Shown in pieces: positions 25,630 through 34,600 of a stretch of 64,000 nucleotides of DNA. The position numbers were made by a program, and so were the translations under genes. The stretch lies in the NCBI GenBank assembly GCA_042862465.1, contig JASTVH010000001.1, positions 62,001 to 126,000 of the forward strand. Reading direction: 5' to 3'. Source of the stretch: JASTVH01 sp042862465 (GTDB taxonomy: Bacteria > Pseudomonadota > Gammaproteobacteria > Pseudomonadales > Oleiphilaceae). The notes under the pieces are model-generated. The model worked only from the letters and a program-made list of their open reading frames with translations. It was not told where the DNA came from and did not search any database. Each line of letters opens with the position of its first letter. Within the stretch, counting starts at the first letter, position 1.

Positions 25630-26768
25630 GTCGGCGGCCCCTGGCCGATGGCGACGCCGGTCAATGTCTGATTGACGTGCATGCCGTTGATCTGCTCCCC
25701 GTAGGTATTGAAGCCGATGACCTTGTGGCGCTGCAGGATATCGCTCACCGCCCGCCTGACATCGGGGCTCATGGCAGTGCGGCGCAGAATGCAATCCAGG
25801 CCGATCAGCAGGTCAGGTGGTCCGACCGAGGCTTCGATGTCGCCAAGAGCGGTTTCCAGGGCCTGAACCATATCGGTGTTCTGTGCCAGGGTCAGGACCA
25901 GCCCTTCATCGATGGCGCAGTAAAAGGTCAGGCTGTCGTCCGGATTGGCGCGCAGGATGGAACGGACGTATTCCCTGCCACCAATGCGAACCATGACGGG
26001 ATAGCGGGCGAAGACGTCCTCGTTGAGTGCGGCCTTGTCCACGCCAACCAGTTCAGCGTAGGCCTCGGCCGCCGGCTCGGCATTGAACTCCATGACGATG
26101 CGATGGTTGGGGTCGGCTTCGGTGACCACCAGCTTGTGTTCGGTTGGTTCGAAACACTGGTGCATGAACACCTTGAAGGGCAGGTCCGTGTGGATCAGGG
26201 CCAGCAGTGCCGCATCGGAATGGAACTCGCCGTCACGGTAAACGTGACAATGGTGGAACGTCAGTTCGTCGCCAGCAGAGCCCCCAAACTGGGGAATGCC
26301 CTGGGTCATCTGGAACAGCGCTGACGAAAGCATTTCCTCCCGTCCCGACAGGCCGTCCACCAACATGAAACCAAAATCGCTATGAGGGCTCAGATCACCG
26401 CCATTACGCCGATGCTGGGTGATGGTCCGCTCGATGTGGCCAGACGCCTGAGACAGGGTCAGGCTCTGGAGGTTTGGAATCAGCTCATGGGTCACCGTAA
26501 TGTGTTCTGCCCCCAGACTGAAGCCGCTGATACCGTCACGCTGGTAGCCGCCGCAACCGATTTCTCCGGCTGAGGAGCAGCCCAGCACACGGTTTCCGGG
26601 CAAGCGCTCAGCCAGGATGCGGGCTACAGCGTCGGTAATGAAACGAGGCGAACAGAAAAACACCACCCATTCAATGTCCTGCTGCTGGATGGCATCGACA
26701 AATTCGTGTGTGGCAGCTTCCACATCGCTGGCGCGTGAACTGCCCTGGCGTATCGATAGCCCTGTCAC
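25626..26768 (-). CDS. FIST N- and C-domain sensory protein
   Basis: The protein has about 380 residues with no membrane helix. The first half shows the FIST pattern (VVFFCSPRF, LGCSSAGEIGCGGY, FMLVDGLSGREEMLSSAL, QFGGSAGDE), and the second half matches FIST_C (FYCAIDEGLVLTLAQNTDMV, VIGFNTYGEQI). FIST proteins are thought to sense small ligands, possibly amino acids, for partner signalling enzymes. Here the partner is the overlapping diguanylate cyclase. The start is uncertain: GTG at 26768 (MTGLSIRQG) fits the domain boundary, while another in-frame GTG lies at 26861. Neither has a strong ribosome-binding site. Confidence 0.85.
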   Translation of the reverse strand: MTGLSIRQGSSRASDVEAATHEFVDAIQQQDIEWVVFFCSPRFITDAVARILAERLPGNRVLGCSSAGEIGCGGYQRDGISGFSLGAEHITVTHELIPNLQSLTLSQASGHIERTITQHRRNGGDLSPHSDFGFMLVDGLSGREEMLSSALFQMTQGIPQFGGSAGDELTFHHCHVYRDGEFHSDAALLALIHTDLPFKVFMHQCFEPTEHKLVVTEADPNHRIVMEFNAEPAAEAYAELVGVDKAALNEDVFARYPVMVRIGGREYVRSILRANPDDSLTFYCAIDEGLVLTLAQNTDMVQALETALGDIEASVGPPDLLIGLDCILRRTAMSPDVRRAVSDILQRHKVIGFNTYGEQINGMHVNQTLTGVAIGQGPPT

Positions 26769-27012
26769 ACTCTCGGACCCCAAATGCGGTGAAAGTCTGC
26801 TGGTGAAGCCTATGGGTTGGACTTTAGCAGCCCGTGGAACGGCCTTTTCGCAAGGCCTCACTGCATTATTTGACAGTGTAGGCCAGAAAACCAGTCTTTA
26901 CCGAAATCCGTGATCGACGGTGACGTCAACAATTCGTCGCTGTCTATGAGGGCGACTGTTATGGCTTTCATGGGTTTTTGGAAAAATAAATAAAAACAAA
27001 GAAATAGGTCAT

Positions 27013-27029
27013 TTGGCCCGTAATTTGCT
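27013..27029 (+). promoter_or_regulatory. Sigma-54 promoter of the fliE operon
   Basis: TTGGCCCGTAATTTGCT: GG-N10-GC spacing and a perfect TTTGC -12 element, about 47 nt before the fliE start. Confidence 0.75.
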
Positions 27030-27075
27030 GAGTTTTTGGAAACGAGCTTAGGCGAGATCTGTGGAGGAAAAAGCC

Positions 27076-27450
27076 ATGGTGGATCGAGCAGATATCAACA
27101 GCGTGCTTTCCAATATGCGTAATCTGCGAGCGCAGATGTTGCAGAACCAGCAGATGGAGAAAGCGCGGGAGCTGGACCAGGTCAAGCGCCCACAGGAAAT
27201 CAACCGGACCGAGAAGACCCAGGAGACCCCGGGCTTTGGCGACATGCTGAACCAGGCAGTCAACACCGTCAACGACCTGCAGCAGTCCTCCGGCGATCTG
27301 CAGACGCGGTACACCCAGGGTGACCCGAACGTCGACCTGGCCCGGGTCATGGTGGCCAAGCAGAAGGCATCGGTGGCATTTGAAGGCCTGACCCAAGTGC
27401 GCAACAAGGTGATCCAGGCTTACGAAGACATCGTCAACATGCCGATCTGA
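27076..27450 (+). CDS. fliE: Flagellar hook-basal body protein FliE
   Basis: The 124 residues link the MS ring to the rod. The C-terminal half is diagnostic: FGDMLNQAVNTVNDLQQSS, then GDPNVDLARVMVAKQKASVAFEG and LTQVRNKVIQAYEDIVNMPI. GGAGG lies 9 nt before the ATG at 27076, and a GTG five codons upstream is part of that leader. It opens the fliEFHIJ operon under a sigma-54 promoter. Confidence 0.95.
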   Translation: MVDRADINSVLSNMRNLRAQMLQNQQMEKARELDQVKRPQEINRTEKTQETPGFGDMLNQAVNTVNDLQQSSGDLQTRYTQGDPNVDLARVMVAKQKASVAFEGLTQVRNKVIQAYEDIVNMPI

Positions 27451-27536
27451 CGGCGTGTATAACAAGACCACGGGGTTGAAGGGCCGGCAATGCCCGGTCC
27501 AGTCACCCTGACCGAGAGCGAAAGTGGAGCTAACCC

Positions 27537-29285
27537 ATGGCGAGCGTACCCGCCGAAGTCAATCAGGCCAATGCGCCGGCTGAAGGTGAACAGCAGAACC
27601 AGGATTCCGGTCGTCGATTGGGTGACGACAACGATCTCCTGTTTGGCTTTAATCGTCTGAGCCTCATTCGCCAGATCGGTCTCATGATCGGACTGGCGGC
27701 CAGTGTGGCGCTGGGCGTTGCCGTTGTGCTCTGGGCCCAGGATCCGGACTATCAGCCGCTGCTCGGTGACCTTCAGCAGTATGACCCCCAGGAAGTGACC
27801 CAGGTTCTGGACCAGGCTGGCATCGAGTACCGGCTCGAACCGCGTAGCGGGGCGCTGCTGGTGTCCTCAGACCAGGTTTATGATGCGCGCCTGAAACTGG
27901 CAGCGGCCGGAGTGACGGAAAACCAGGGGCCGGGCTTCGAAATGCTCAACCAGGAGCAGTCGCTGGGTACCTCCCAGTTCATGGAACGGGCCCGTTTCCG
28001 TCGCAGCCTGGAAGGCGAGCTGGCGCGCACCATCAGTGCCATGAGTTCGGTTCGGGGTGCCCGTGTGCATCTGGCGATTCCCAAGGATTCCGTGTTCGTT
28101 CGCGACAACCGTCAGTCCAAGGCGTCGGTGTTTGTGGATGTTTTCGCAGGTCGCCGTCTGTCCCATGAGCAGATTTCCGCCATTGTCAATCTGGTGGCCG
28201 GCAGTGTCCCGTCCATGAGCAAGGAAGACGTGGCCGTGGTCGATCAGCGTGGCAACCTGCTGTCCCAGGAGGAAACCGACAGTCAGGCGCGGGAAATGGC
28301 CGATCAGTTTGAGCAGAGCGCCAAGTACGAGCAGAAGCTGTCCAACCGGATCGCGAGCATTCTGGAGCCGATCATTGGCCGCAACCGGTTCCGCGCCGAA
28401 GTGTCTGCGGATCTTGATTTCTCCAACATCGAACAGGCGCAGGAACTCTACAATCCGGACCAGCAGGCGCTGCGCAGTGAGCAAGTGGTGGAAGAACGCC
28501 AGGTGGGCGGTGGCGAAGGCGGAGTGCCGGGGGCGCTCTCCAATCAGCCGCCCGGCAATGCCACGGCACCGGAGCTGGCTCAGGGGCAGCAGGCCCAGGG
28601 CCAGCAGGGGCAAGGCCAACAGAATCAGCCTCCCCAGGTGACCCAGCAAAGCAAACGCGCCACACGTAACTTCGAAGTGGATCGCACCATCAGCTATACC
28701 CGTCGGGAAAAAGGCCAGGTCAACCGGCTGACCGTGGCGGTCGCCGTGGATGACATCAAGCGTGTGGATCCGCAGACCGGCGAAGTCAGCTTCGAGCCCT
28801 GGCCGGAGCAGGAACTGCAGCGTCTGACCATGCTGGTGCGTGACGCAGTCGGCTATTCGGCTGCCCGGGGTGACAGTGTTACCGTGGTCAACACACCGTT
28901 TGCTCCGGAAGAGCAGGTGGAAATCCAGGAGCCGCCGATCTGGGAGCAGCCCTGGGTCCAGAATCTGATCAAGCCGGTTCTGGCCGGTCTGGTGATCCTG
29001 ATCCTGATTCTGACCCTGGTGCGCCCGACCCTGAAGAATCTTGCTAGTGGTGGTCAGGCCGCCCGCGACCAGGAGTTGGGGTACGGTGAAGGGATGGAAG
29101 GCCTGGAAAGTGACGGCGCTACCAGCGATGCGATCAAGGAAGCGCTGGGCGGTGGCGAGGATCTCCTTTTGCCCGGTGGCAGCGAGAGCTATGATAGACA
29201 GGTTAATGCTCTGAAAGGACTGGTTGCCGAAGACCCTGCGCGGGTGGCGCAAGTGGTCCGGCAATGGGTGAATGCTGAAGAATAA
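27537..29285 (+). CDS. fliF: Flagellar MS-ring protein FliF
   Basis: The 582 residues include an N-terminal membrane helix (about 45-65), YscJ/FliF ring-building domains (SLGTSQFMERARFRRSLEGELARTI) and a Gln/Gly-rich low-complexity loop (about 330-375). A second helix lies near 485-505. The C-terminal cytoplasmic tail, DPARVAQVVRQWVNAEE, is the segment that binds the FliG N-terminus. The protein is full length and ends normally. fliG should follow but does not; the next gene is fliH 53 bp later. Confidence 0.96.
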   Translation: MASVPAEVNQANAPAEGEQQNQDSGRRLGDDNDLLFGFNRLSLIRQIGLMIGLAASVALGVAVVLWAQDPDYQPLLGDLQQYDPQEVTQVLDQAGIEYRLEPRSGALLVSSDQVYDARLKLAAAGVTENQGPGFEMLNQEQSLGTSQFMERARFRRSLEGELARTISAMSSVRGARVHLAIPKDSVFVRDNRQSKASVFVDVFAGRRLSHEQISAIVNLVAGSVPSMSKEDVAVVDQRGNLLSQEETDSQAREMADQFEQSAKYEQKLSNRIASILEPIIGRNRFRAEVSADLDFSNIEQAQELYNPDQQALRSEQVVEERQVGGGEGGVPGALSNQPPGNATAPELAQGQQAQGQQGQGQQNQPPQVTQQSKRATRNFEVDRTISYTRREKGQVNRLTVAVAVDDIKRVDPQTGEVSFEPWPEQELQRLTMLVRDAVGYSAARGDSVTVVNTPFAPEEQVEIQEPPIWEQPWVQNLIKPVLAGLVILILILTLVRPTLKNLASGGQAARDQELGYGEGMEGLESDGATSDAIKEALGGGEDLLLPGGSESYDRQVNALKGLVAEDPARVAQVVRQWVNAEE

Positions 29286-29338
29286 GGCCGGTGGGGGCGC
29301 TTCTGTCGTGGAATTCGTCCCGATCGCACGGCGGGTGT

Positions 29339-30310
29339 ATGAAAGACAGATCGCAACAAGACCGAATCCCCTCGGAAGACCTGACCGCCTATGAGCGCTG
29401 GGAGCTCCCCGCGCTCGATGAACAGGGCAACGAAGTTTCCAAGGCTTCCACCGAGCGCGTCAAACCTCTGACGGCCGAAGAGCTGGAGAACATTCGCCAG
29501 GAAGGCTACAAGGATGGCAAGGAGGAAGGCTACCAGGAAGGCTTCACTCAGGGGCGCGAGGCCGGCCACCAGGAAGGTTATCAGGCGGGGCTGGAAGAAG
29601 GGCGCCAGACCGGCCGTGAGGAAGGGCAGCAGCAGGCGTTACAGGAAACCCGCAGCGATGTGCAGGAACGCCTGGAACGACTCACGAGCCTGATGGAAGA
29701 CCTGCTTGACCCCATCAGCAAGCAGGAAGACCAGTTGGAAGGGGCCCTGATCAATCTCACCCTGGCCCTGTCTCGCTCCGTCATCTATCGCGAACTCAGC
29801 CTCGATAGCCGTCATATCCGCCAGGCCTTACGCGAAGCCATTCAGAGCCTGCCCGATGCCGATGAACAGATCACACTACATATCAATCCGGCCGACCAAC
29901 AGTGGGTCCAGGAAGTGGCCGACCAGCTCGAGTTCGGCGCCCGCATCCAGCTCAACGACCAGATCCTCCCCGGTGGCTGTAAAGTCGAAAACCGCCAGAG
30001 CCTGGTGGATTTCACCGTCGAAAAACGTTTCCAGAAGGCCATTCAGCAGATGCTGGATCGTCAGTTGACCATCGCTCCGGAGGAGGAGCATGGAGACATG
30101 GATGCCATGATGGGCGAGATGAGCGACTTCCACCGCGACTTACTGGTGGACGAGGATCCCGCCAGCGAGGGAACCGGGACGGAACACGGGGATGCGGCTG
30201 AAGCCCAGGACTCCCGGAACGTTTCCGCGGAATCATCGCAGCAGAGCGAGGCCGAACCACCGAAAGACGACAGCGCTTCAGGGGAGGGGGAGCATGAGCC
30301 GCCTCGCTGA
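29339..30310 (+). CDS. fliH: Flagellar export ATPase regulator FliH
   Basis: The 323 residues start MKDRSQQDRIPSEDLTAYERWELP, the typical FliH opening that docks on FliN/FlhA. Eleven glycines spaced exactly four residues apart (56-96) form ten consecutive GxxxG units, the helix-dimer repeat known in FliH. The C-terminal domain (about 120-245, YRELSLDSRHIRQAL) binds FliI. An acidic tail of some 75 residues follows and is longer than usual. The ATG at 29339 is chosen by homology; the frame is open upstream to a GTG at 29291. It overlaps fliI by 17 bp. Confidence 0.92.
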   Translation: MKDRSQQDRIPSEDLTAYERWELPALDEQGNEVSKASTERVKPLTAEELENIRQEGYKDGKEEGYQEGFTQGREAGHQEGYQAGLEEGRQTGREEGQQQALQETRSDVQERLERLTSLMEDLLDPISKQEDQLEGALINLTLALSRSVIYRELSLDSRHIRQALREAIQSLPDADEQITLHINPADQQWVQEVADQLEFGARIQLNDQILPGGCKVENRQSLVDFTVEKRFQKAIQQMLDRQLTIAPEEEHGDMDAMMGEMSDFHRDLLVDEDPASEGTGTEHGDAAEAQDSRNVSAESSQQSEAEPPKDDSASGEGEHEPPR

Positions 30311-31676
30311 GCGTCTGGCCAGCTATCGCCGTTTCGTGCCGGATCAGATTCAACCGGAGCTGTCTGGCCGGCTCACCCGTATGGTTGGCCTGACTCTGGA
30401 AGCGGTGGGCTGCCCCATGATGGTGGGAGACCGCTGTCTGATACATACCCCCGGCCACCACCCGGTGGAAGCCGAAGCGGTGGGCTTTGAGGGCGAACGG
30501 GTTTACCTGATGCCCCTCACCGCCATTGAAGGCCTGCGTCCCGGCGCGCGGGTCGTACCGATTTCCAGCACCAGTCGTGTGCCGGTGGGCGAGGGCCTGC
30601 TGGGGCGGGTGATCGACGGTGCCGGTCTGCCACTGGATAACCGTGGCGGCCTGGATGTGGAACGCCATGTTGCTTTAACCGGACACATTATCAACCCGCT
30701 GCACAGGGCGCCGGTGCGCGAGGCCATGGATGTCGGCATCCGCGCCATCAACAGTCTGCTAACAGTGGGGCAGGGCCAGCGCCTGGGCCTGTTTGCCGGC
30801 AGTGGGGTCGGTAAGAGTGTGCTTCTGGGAATGATGACCCGGTTCACCACCGCGGATATCACCGTCGTGGGACTGATCGGTGAACGGGGTCGGGAAGTGA
30901 AGGAATTCATCGAGGACATTCTCGGTGAAGAAGGCCTGGCGCGTTCCGTGGTAGTGGCCTCGCCGGCCGACGATTCTCCCCTGATGCGGCTGCGCGCCGC
31001 CATGCTGACCACTCGTATCGCCGAATATTTCCGGGACCGTGGCAAGCGGGTACTGCTGTTGATGGATTCGCTGACACGCTATGCCCAGGCGCAACGGGAA
31101 ATCGCCCTGGCGGTGGGCGAACCCCCGGCCACCAAAGGTTATCCCCCGTCGGTGTTCGCCAAGATTCCCCAGTTGGTGGAGCGGGCCGGCAATGGTGAAA
31201 AGGGCGGTGGTTCGATCACAGCCTTCTATACCGTGTTAACCGAAGGCGATGACCAGCAGGACCCCATTGCAGACTCGGCTCGGGCCATTCTGGATGGTCA
31301 CATTGTGCTGGCGCGACGGCTGGCGGAGGAAGGGCACTATCCGGCGATCGACGTCGAGGCTTCGGTCAGCCGTGTCATGCCCCACGTGACCGAGCAGGAC
31401 CACTTCAAGGCTGCGCAGGCCTTCAAGCAGCTCTATGCCCGTTATCAGCAGGCCCGGGACCTGATCAGCGTCGGGGCCTATCAGCGCGGCAGTGACCCGG
31501 AGACGGACCGGGCCATTGAGCTGATTCCGCGAATGCGTGAATTCCTCCAGCAGGGACTGAATGAAGGTTCCCCCCTGCAGGAAAGCATCGACGGGCTGAA
31601 ACGGATTCTGGATGCGAAGCCGGCCCCTCGCCAGGAAGGGCAGACGCCTGCCAACCCTGCCAGTGCGGGGCGATGA
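30294..31676 (+). CDS. fliI: Flagellum-specific export ATPase FliI
   Basis: This 460-residue F1-beta-like ATPase energises flagellar type III export. Walker A is GSGVGKS (169-175), GLIGERGREVKEFI and the Walker B strand RVLLLMDSLTRYAQAQREIAL follow, and VGEPPATKGYPPSVFAKIPQL is a family block. The start is the ATG at 30294 inside fliH, preceded by GGGGAGGGGG. A longer upstream frame would read through FliH sequence and is not credible. Confidence 0.96.
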   Translation: MSRLAERLASYRRFVPDQIQPELSGRLTRMVGLTLEAVGCPMMVGDRCLIHTPGHHPVEAEAVGFEGERVYLMPLTAIEGLRPGARVVPISSTSRVPVGEGLLGRVIDGAGLPLDNRGGLDVERHVALTGHIINPLHRAPVREAMDVGIRAINSLLTVGQGQRLGLFAGSGVGKSVLLGMMTRFTTADITVVGLIGERGREVKEFIEDILGEEGLARSVVVASPADDSPLMRLRAAMLTTRIAEYFRDRGKRVLLLMDSLTRYAQAQREIALAVGEPPATKGYPPSVFAKIPQLVERAGNGEKGGGSITAFYTVLTEGDDQQDPIADSARAILDGHIVLARRLAEEGHYPAIDVEASVSRVMPHVTEQDHFKAAQAFKQLYARYQQARDLISVGAYQRGSDPETDRAIELIPRMREFLQQGLNEGSPLQESIDGLKRILDAKPAPRQEGQTPANPASAGR

Positions 31677-31684
31677 GGTAAACC

Positions 31685-32131
31685 ATGCAGCGATCGCAGA
31701 GACTTCAGGTGGTGCTGGACCTCGAGAAACGCCGCGAGGACGCAGCCCTGACAAACATGCAGCAGGCCCGCAATGCCCTGCAGGCGGAAGAGCAGCGCCT
31801 GGAGGAATTGCAGCAATACCTGGCGGAATACCACGAGCAGATGCGCAAAGGGTCTCAGGGTACGGTCCATGTGGCCCGGCTGCAGGCTATGCATGGTTTT
31901 GTCAATCAGCTGAACGATGCCATTGGGCACCAGCGTCAGCGAGTGGAGAGTTTTCAGCAGCAGTTTGCACAGGCCCGTGACCAGTGGCGCCAGGCCTGGG
32001 ATCGCCGTGAGGGCATGGCGCGTTTTATCGAGGAATGCCGCCGCCAGGAGCAACATGCCGCAGATCGTCAGGAACAGCGCGAAATCGACGAGGCTGCCAA
32101 CCTGCGCTTTGCTCACAAGCAGCGTCATTGA
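31685..32131 (+). CDS. fliJ: Flagellar export chaperone FliJ
   Basis: The 148-residue protein is almost entirely an antiparallel coiled coil (QRLQVVLDLEKRREDAALTN, EEQRLEELQQYL, QRQRVESFQQQFAQAR) without hydrophobic core segments. Size, composition and position after fliI all fit FliJ, the stalk-like protein in the FliI ring that hands over export chaperones. It begins 8 bp after fliI and ends the operon. Confidence 0.92.
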   Translation: MQRSQRLQVVLDLEKRREDAALTNMQQARNALQAEEQRLEELQQYLAEYHEQMRKGSQGTVHVARLQAMHGFVNQLNDAIGHQRQRVESFQQQFAQARDQWRQAWDRREGMARFIEECRRQEQHAADRQEQREIDEAANLRFAHKQRH

Positions 32132-32489
32132 CTGCCCATCTCCAGCCTCCACGCAAAGCCGGTCATTCCGGCGACACCTGACCGCTAAAACAACCAGGCC
32201 AATAACGTGCACAGTGCAACTTTGTGATAAGGTGTCGCGCTGAACCATTCTGGCGTTGTGATTTTTGACGGCACTCGTCTATTCTCATACTGGGTCAAGG
32301 AAGCGCTGATTGATTCCTTCAATATGGGCAGGTGCTTCTGTGACGGTGGCAATGAGGTAGCGCAAGCCTTATGGTTACAGGGACTGTAATGACCGTTAAC
32401 ATATTCAGTTATAAGTCAAAATCCGATGTGGCCCATAACAGGGTGAAATCAGGGATGATCAAGACAAGGTGTAGATGGCAGGGGGCTCT
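32132..32489. other. Gene-free leader region upstream of the hsbA-hsbR-hptB module
   Basis: About 358 nt without a credible gene. A weak sigma-70-like pair TTGACG (32265-32270) / TACTGG (32288-32293) with 17-nt spacing is present. A weaker sigma-54-like GG-N10-GC (TGGCAATGAGGTAGC, from 32347) also occurs. Neither is convincing. The length suggests a regulated leader. Confidence 0.5.
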
Positions 32490-32795
32490 ATGTCGATAAC
32501 AACCAACCGCAAGAACGAAGGCAGCACACTCGAGATTCATATCGATGGCCGCTTCGACTTCAGTTCCCATCAGGCTTTTCGCGATGCCTATGAGGACGCG
32601 GACCAGAACGTTGAAACCTATGTGGTGGACATGAAAAACACCACTTACCTGGACAGCTCGGCGCTGGGCATGCTGTTGTTGCTCCGGGACTACGCCGGCG
32701 GTGACAGCGCCAACGTAACGCTGGCGAACTGCAACGACGATGTACGTCGGATTCTGACCATATCCAATTTCGAGCAGCTTTTCGAAATCCGGTAA
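32490..32795 (+). CDS. hsbA: STAS-domain anti-sigma factor antagonist, HsbA-like
   Basis: The 101 residues are a single STAS domain: LEIHIDGRFDFSSHQAFRDA at the N-terminus and TTYLDSSALGMLLLLRDYAG, where S56 is the expected phosphorylated serine. In Pseudomonas aeruginosa HsbA, its phosphatase/kinase HsbR and the phosphotransfer protein HptB form a switch acting on FlgM and on diguanylate cyclase HsbD. The same three genes lie here in order. The ATG at 32490 follows AGGGGG; an ATG five codons upstream is possible. Confidence 0.85.
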   Translation: MSITTNRKNEGSTLEIHIDGRFDFSSHQAFRDAYEDADQNVETYVVDMKNTTYLDSSALGMLLLLRDYAGGDSANVTLANCNDDVRRILTISNFEQLFEIR

Positions 32796-32847
32796 GGCAA
32801 GCGGACTTTCTTCCGTTCCATCACACTCGAATCAGGGGGAGTGCCCC

Positions 32848-34551
32848 GTGGCCGAAACGGCGCCGCTGAAGATCCTGATCGCGGAAGACAACGACAGTGA
32901 CCGCCTGATCCTGCAAACCATCATCCGTAAACAGGGGCATGAGGTGGTCACCGCGCGGGATGGCGAGGAGGCTGTCGCGGCTTTCGGGCGAGAGCGTCCT
33001 CAGCTGGTTCTTCTGGATGCCCTGATGCCCCATATGGACGGCATGGAAGCGGCTCAGCATATCAAGCAGCTGGCGGGCGAGGCGCTGGTTCCCATTATTT
33101 TCCTGACGTCACTGTCCGATGCCGAGGCCCTGGCCAAATGCCTGGAGGCCGGGGGCGATGACTTTCTCTCCAAGCCCTACAACCGCATTATTCTTGAGGC
33201 CAAGATCAAGGCCTTCAACCGCATGCGGCTGATGCACGAGACGGTGCAGGAGCAGCGCGACCTGATTCAGGAGCGCAATCGTCAGTTACTGCATGAACAG
33301 CAGCTGGCCCGGGGCGTCTTCGACAATATTGCCCACTCGGGTTGCCTGAATGCAGAGAATATTCGTTATCTGATATCCCCCATGTCGATCTTCAACGGGG
33401 ATGTGCTCTTCGCTTCACCCAAGCCTTCCGGTGGCCTGCATCTCTTCCTGGGCGATTTCACCGGCCATGGCCTGCCTGCGGCCATTGGTGCCATGCCCCT
33501 GGCGGAAATCTTTTACGGCATGACCGCCAAGGGGTTCGGCATTGCCGACATCCTTCACGAGGCCAACCAGAAACTTCAACGCATCCTTCCCACGGGGCTT
33601 TTCTGCTGCGGCGCCATGGTTGACGTAAACCTGCATACCAGGCAGGTGGAAGTCTGGAACGGCGGGCTTCCGGACGGCTGCCTGGTAAGGTTGGATGGCA
33701 CCTGGGAGCCCCTGAAATCCCGGCACCTGCCACTGGGTGTCGTGGGGCCGGAACGCTTTTCGGCCGCTTGTGAGCGGTACACCCTGGAGCAGGGGGAACG
33801 GGTGCTGTTCTGCTCCGATGGTATTCTTGAGGCCCGCGACGCCACCGGAGAAATGTTTGGCGAGGCCCGTTTTCAGGCGGTGCTCGATCGCTGTGAAAAA
33901 CCTGCGGAGGTCTTCGATACGCTCACTGGCGCCGTGCAATCGTTTGTGGGCAAGCACGACAGCGAAGATGATCTCACTGTGGTGGAAGTGGCCGTGGTGC
34001 CGGAAGAAACCCTGGAGGAGGCGCGCCAGCCGACTAAAGAGGTGATTGCCGGCCCCCGGGACTGGCAGCTGACCTATGAGTTGACCGGCGAGACCCTGCG
34101 AGAGTTCAACCCCATTCCGCTGTTGCTGCAGATCTGTATGGATGTCCCGGGGCTGCGGGTCCACAGTGGAACGGTTTATACCATCCTCACGGAGCTGTTC
34201 TCCAACGCCCTGGAGCACGGTATCCTCGGGCTTCCCTCCAATTGGAAAGACTCTCCTGAAGGGTTCTCCCGCTACTATGGCGAGCGGGAAAGGCGACTGC
34301 GTCAACTGGTCGGCCATTATCTGCGTTTTGAACTGTCCCACAAACCCACCACCGAAGGCGGCATTTTGGTGGTGACCGTTGAGGATAGTGGCAGCGGTTT
34401 TGATTACACTGGTAAGAAAGAAGAAGCAACGGACACCATGCGTCTGTCAGGCCGCGGTATCGGCCTGCTCAAGGCGTTGTGTCACTCGGTGCAATGGGAA
34501 GGGTCGGGAAACCGGGCCACGGCAGAATATCATTGGGCTCATGCCGAATGA
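32848..34551 (+). CDS. hsbR: Response regulator with PP2C phosphatase and serine-kinase domains, HsbR-like
   Basis: The 567 residues have a receiver (1-125) with D57 (LLDALMPHMDG), a short coiled-coil linker and a SpoIIE/PP2C phosphatase domain (about 175-385: FLGDFTGHGLPAAIGAMPLAE, VLFCSDGILEARD, DDLTVVEV). A C-terminal RsbW-like HATPase kinase follows (about 430-567: LTELFSNALEHG, EDSGSGFD, GRGIGLLKALC). This architecture phosphorylates and dephosphorylates an STAS partner under phosphorelay control. The GTG start at 32848 is preceded by AGGGGGAG. It lies between the STAS and Hpt genes, as expected. Confidence 0.9.
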   Translation: MAETAPLKILIAEDNDSDRLILQTIIRKQGHEVVTARDGEEAVAAFGRERPQLVLLDALMPHMDGMEAAQHIKQLAGEALVPIIFLTSLSDAEALAKCLEAGGDDFLSKPYNRIILEAKIKAFNRMRLMHETVQEQRDLIQERNRQLLHEQQLARGVFDNIAHSGCLNAENIRYLISPMSIFNGDVLFASPKPSGGLHLFLGDFTGHGLPAAIGAMPLAEIFYGMTAKGFGIADILHEANQKLQRILPTGLFCCGAMVDVNLHTRQVEVWNGGLPDGCLVRLDGTWEPLKSRHLPLGVVGPERFSAACERYTLEQGERVLFCSDGILEARDATGEMFGEARFQAVLDRCEKPAEVFDTLTGAVQSFVGKHDSEDDLTVVEVAVVPEETLEEARQPTKEVIAGPRDWQLTYELTGETLREFNPIPLLLQICMDVPGLRVHSGTVYTILTELFSNALEHGILGLPSNWKDSPEGFSRYYGERERRLRQLVGHYLRFELSHKPTTEGGILVVTVEDSGSGFDYTGKKEEATDTMRLSGRGIGLLKALCHSVQWEGSGNRATAEYHWAHAE

Positions 34552-34600
34552 GCCCCGTCGCGCTGATCGATGCTTCCCTGAAGGCATGATGGAGCACCCA

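Noticed and set aside
26769..26861. N-terminal extension of the FIST protein from GTG 26861
   Set aside because: No ribosome-binding site and no FIST-domain similarity in the extra 31 residues; kept only as an alternative start.
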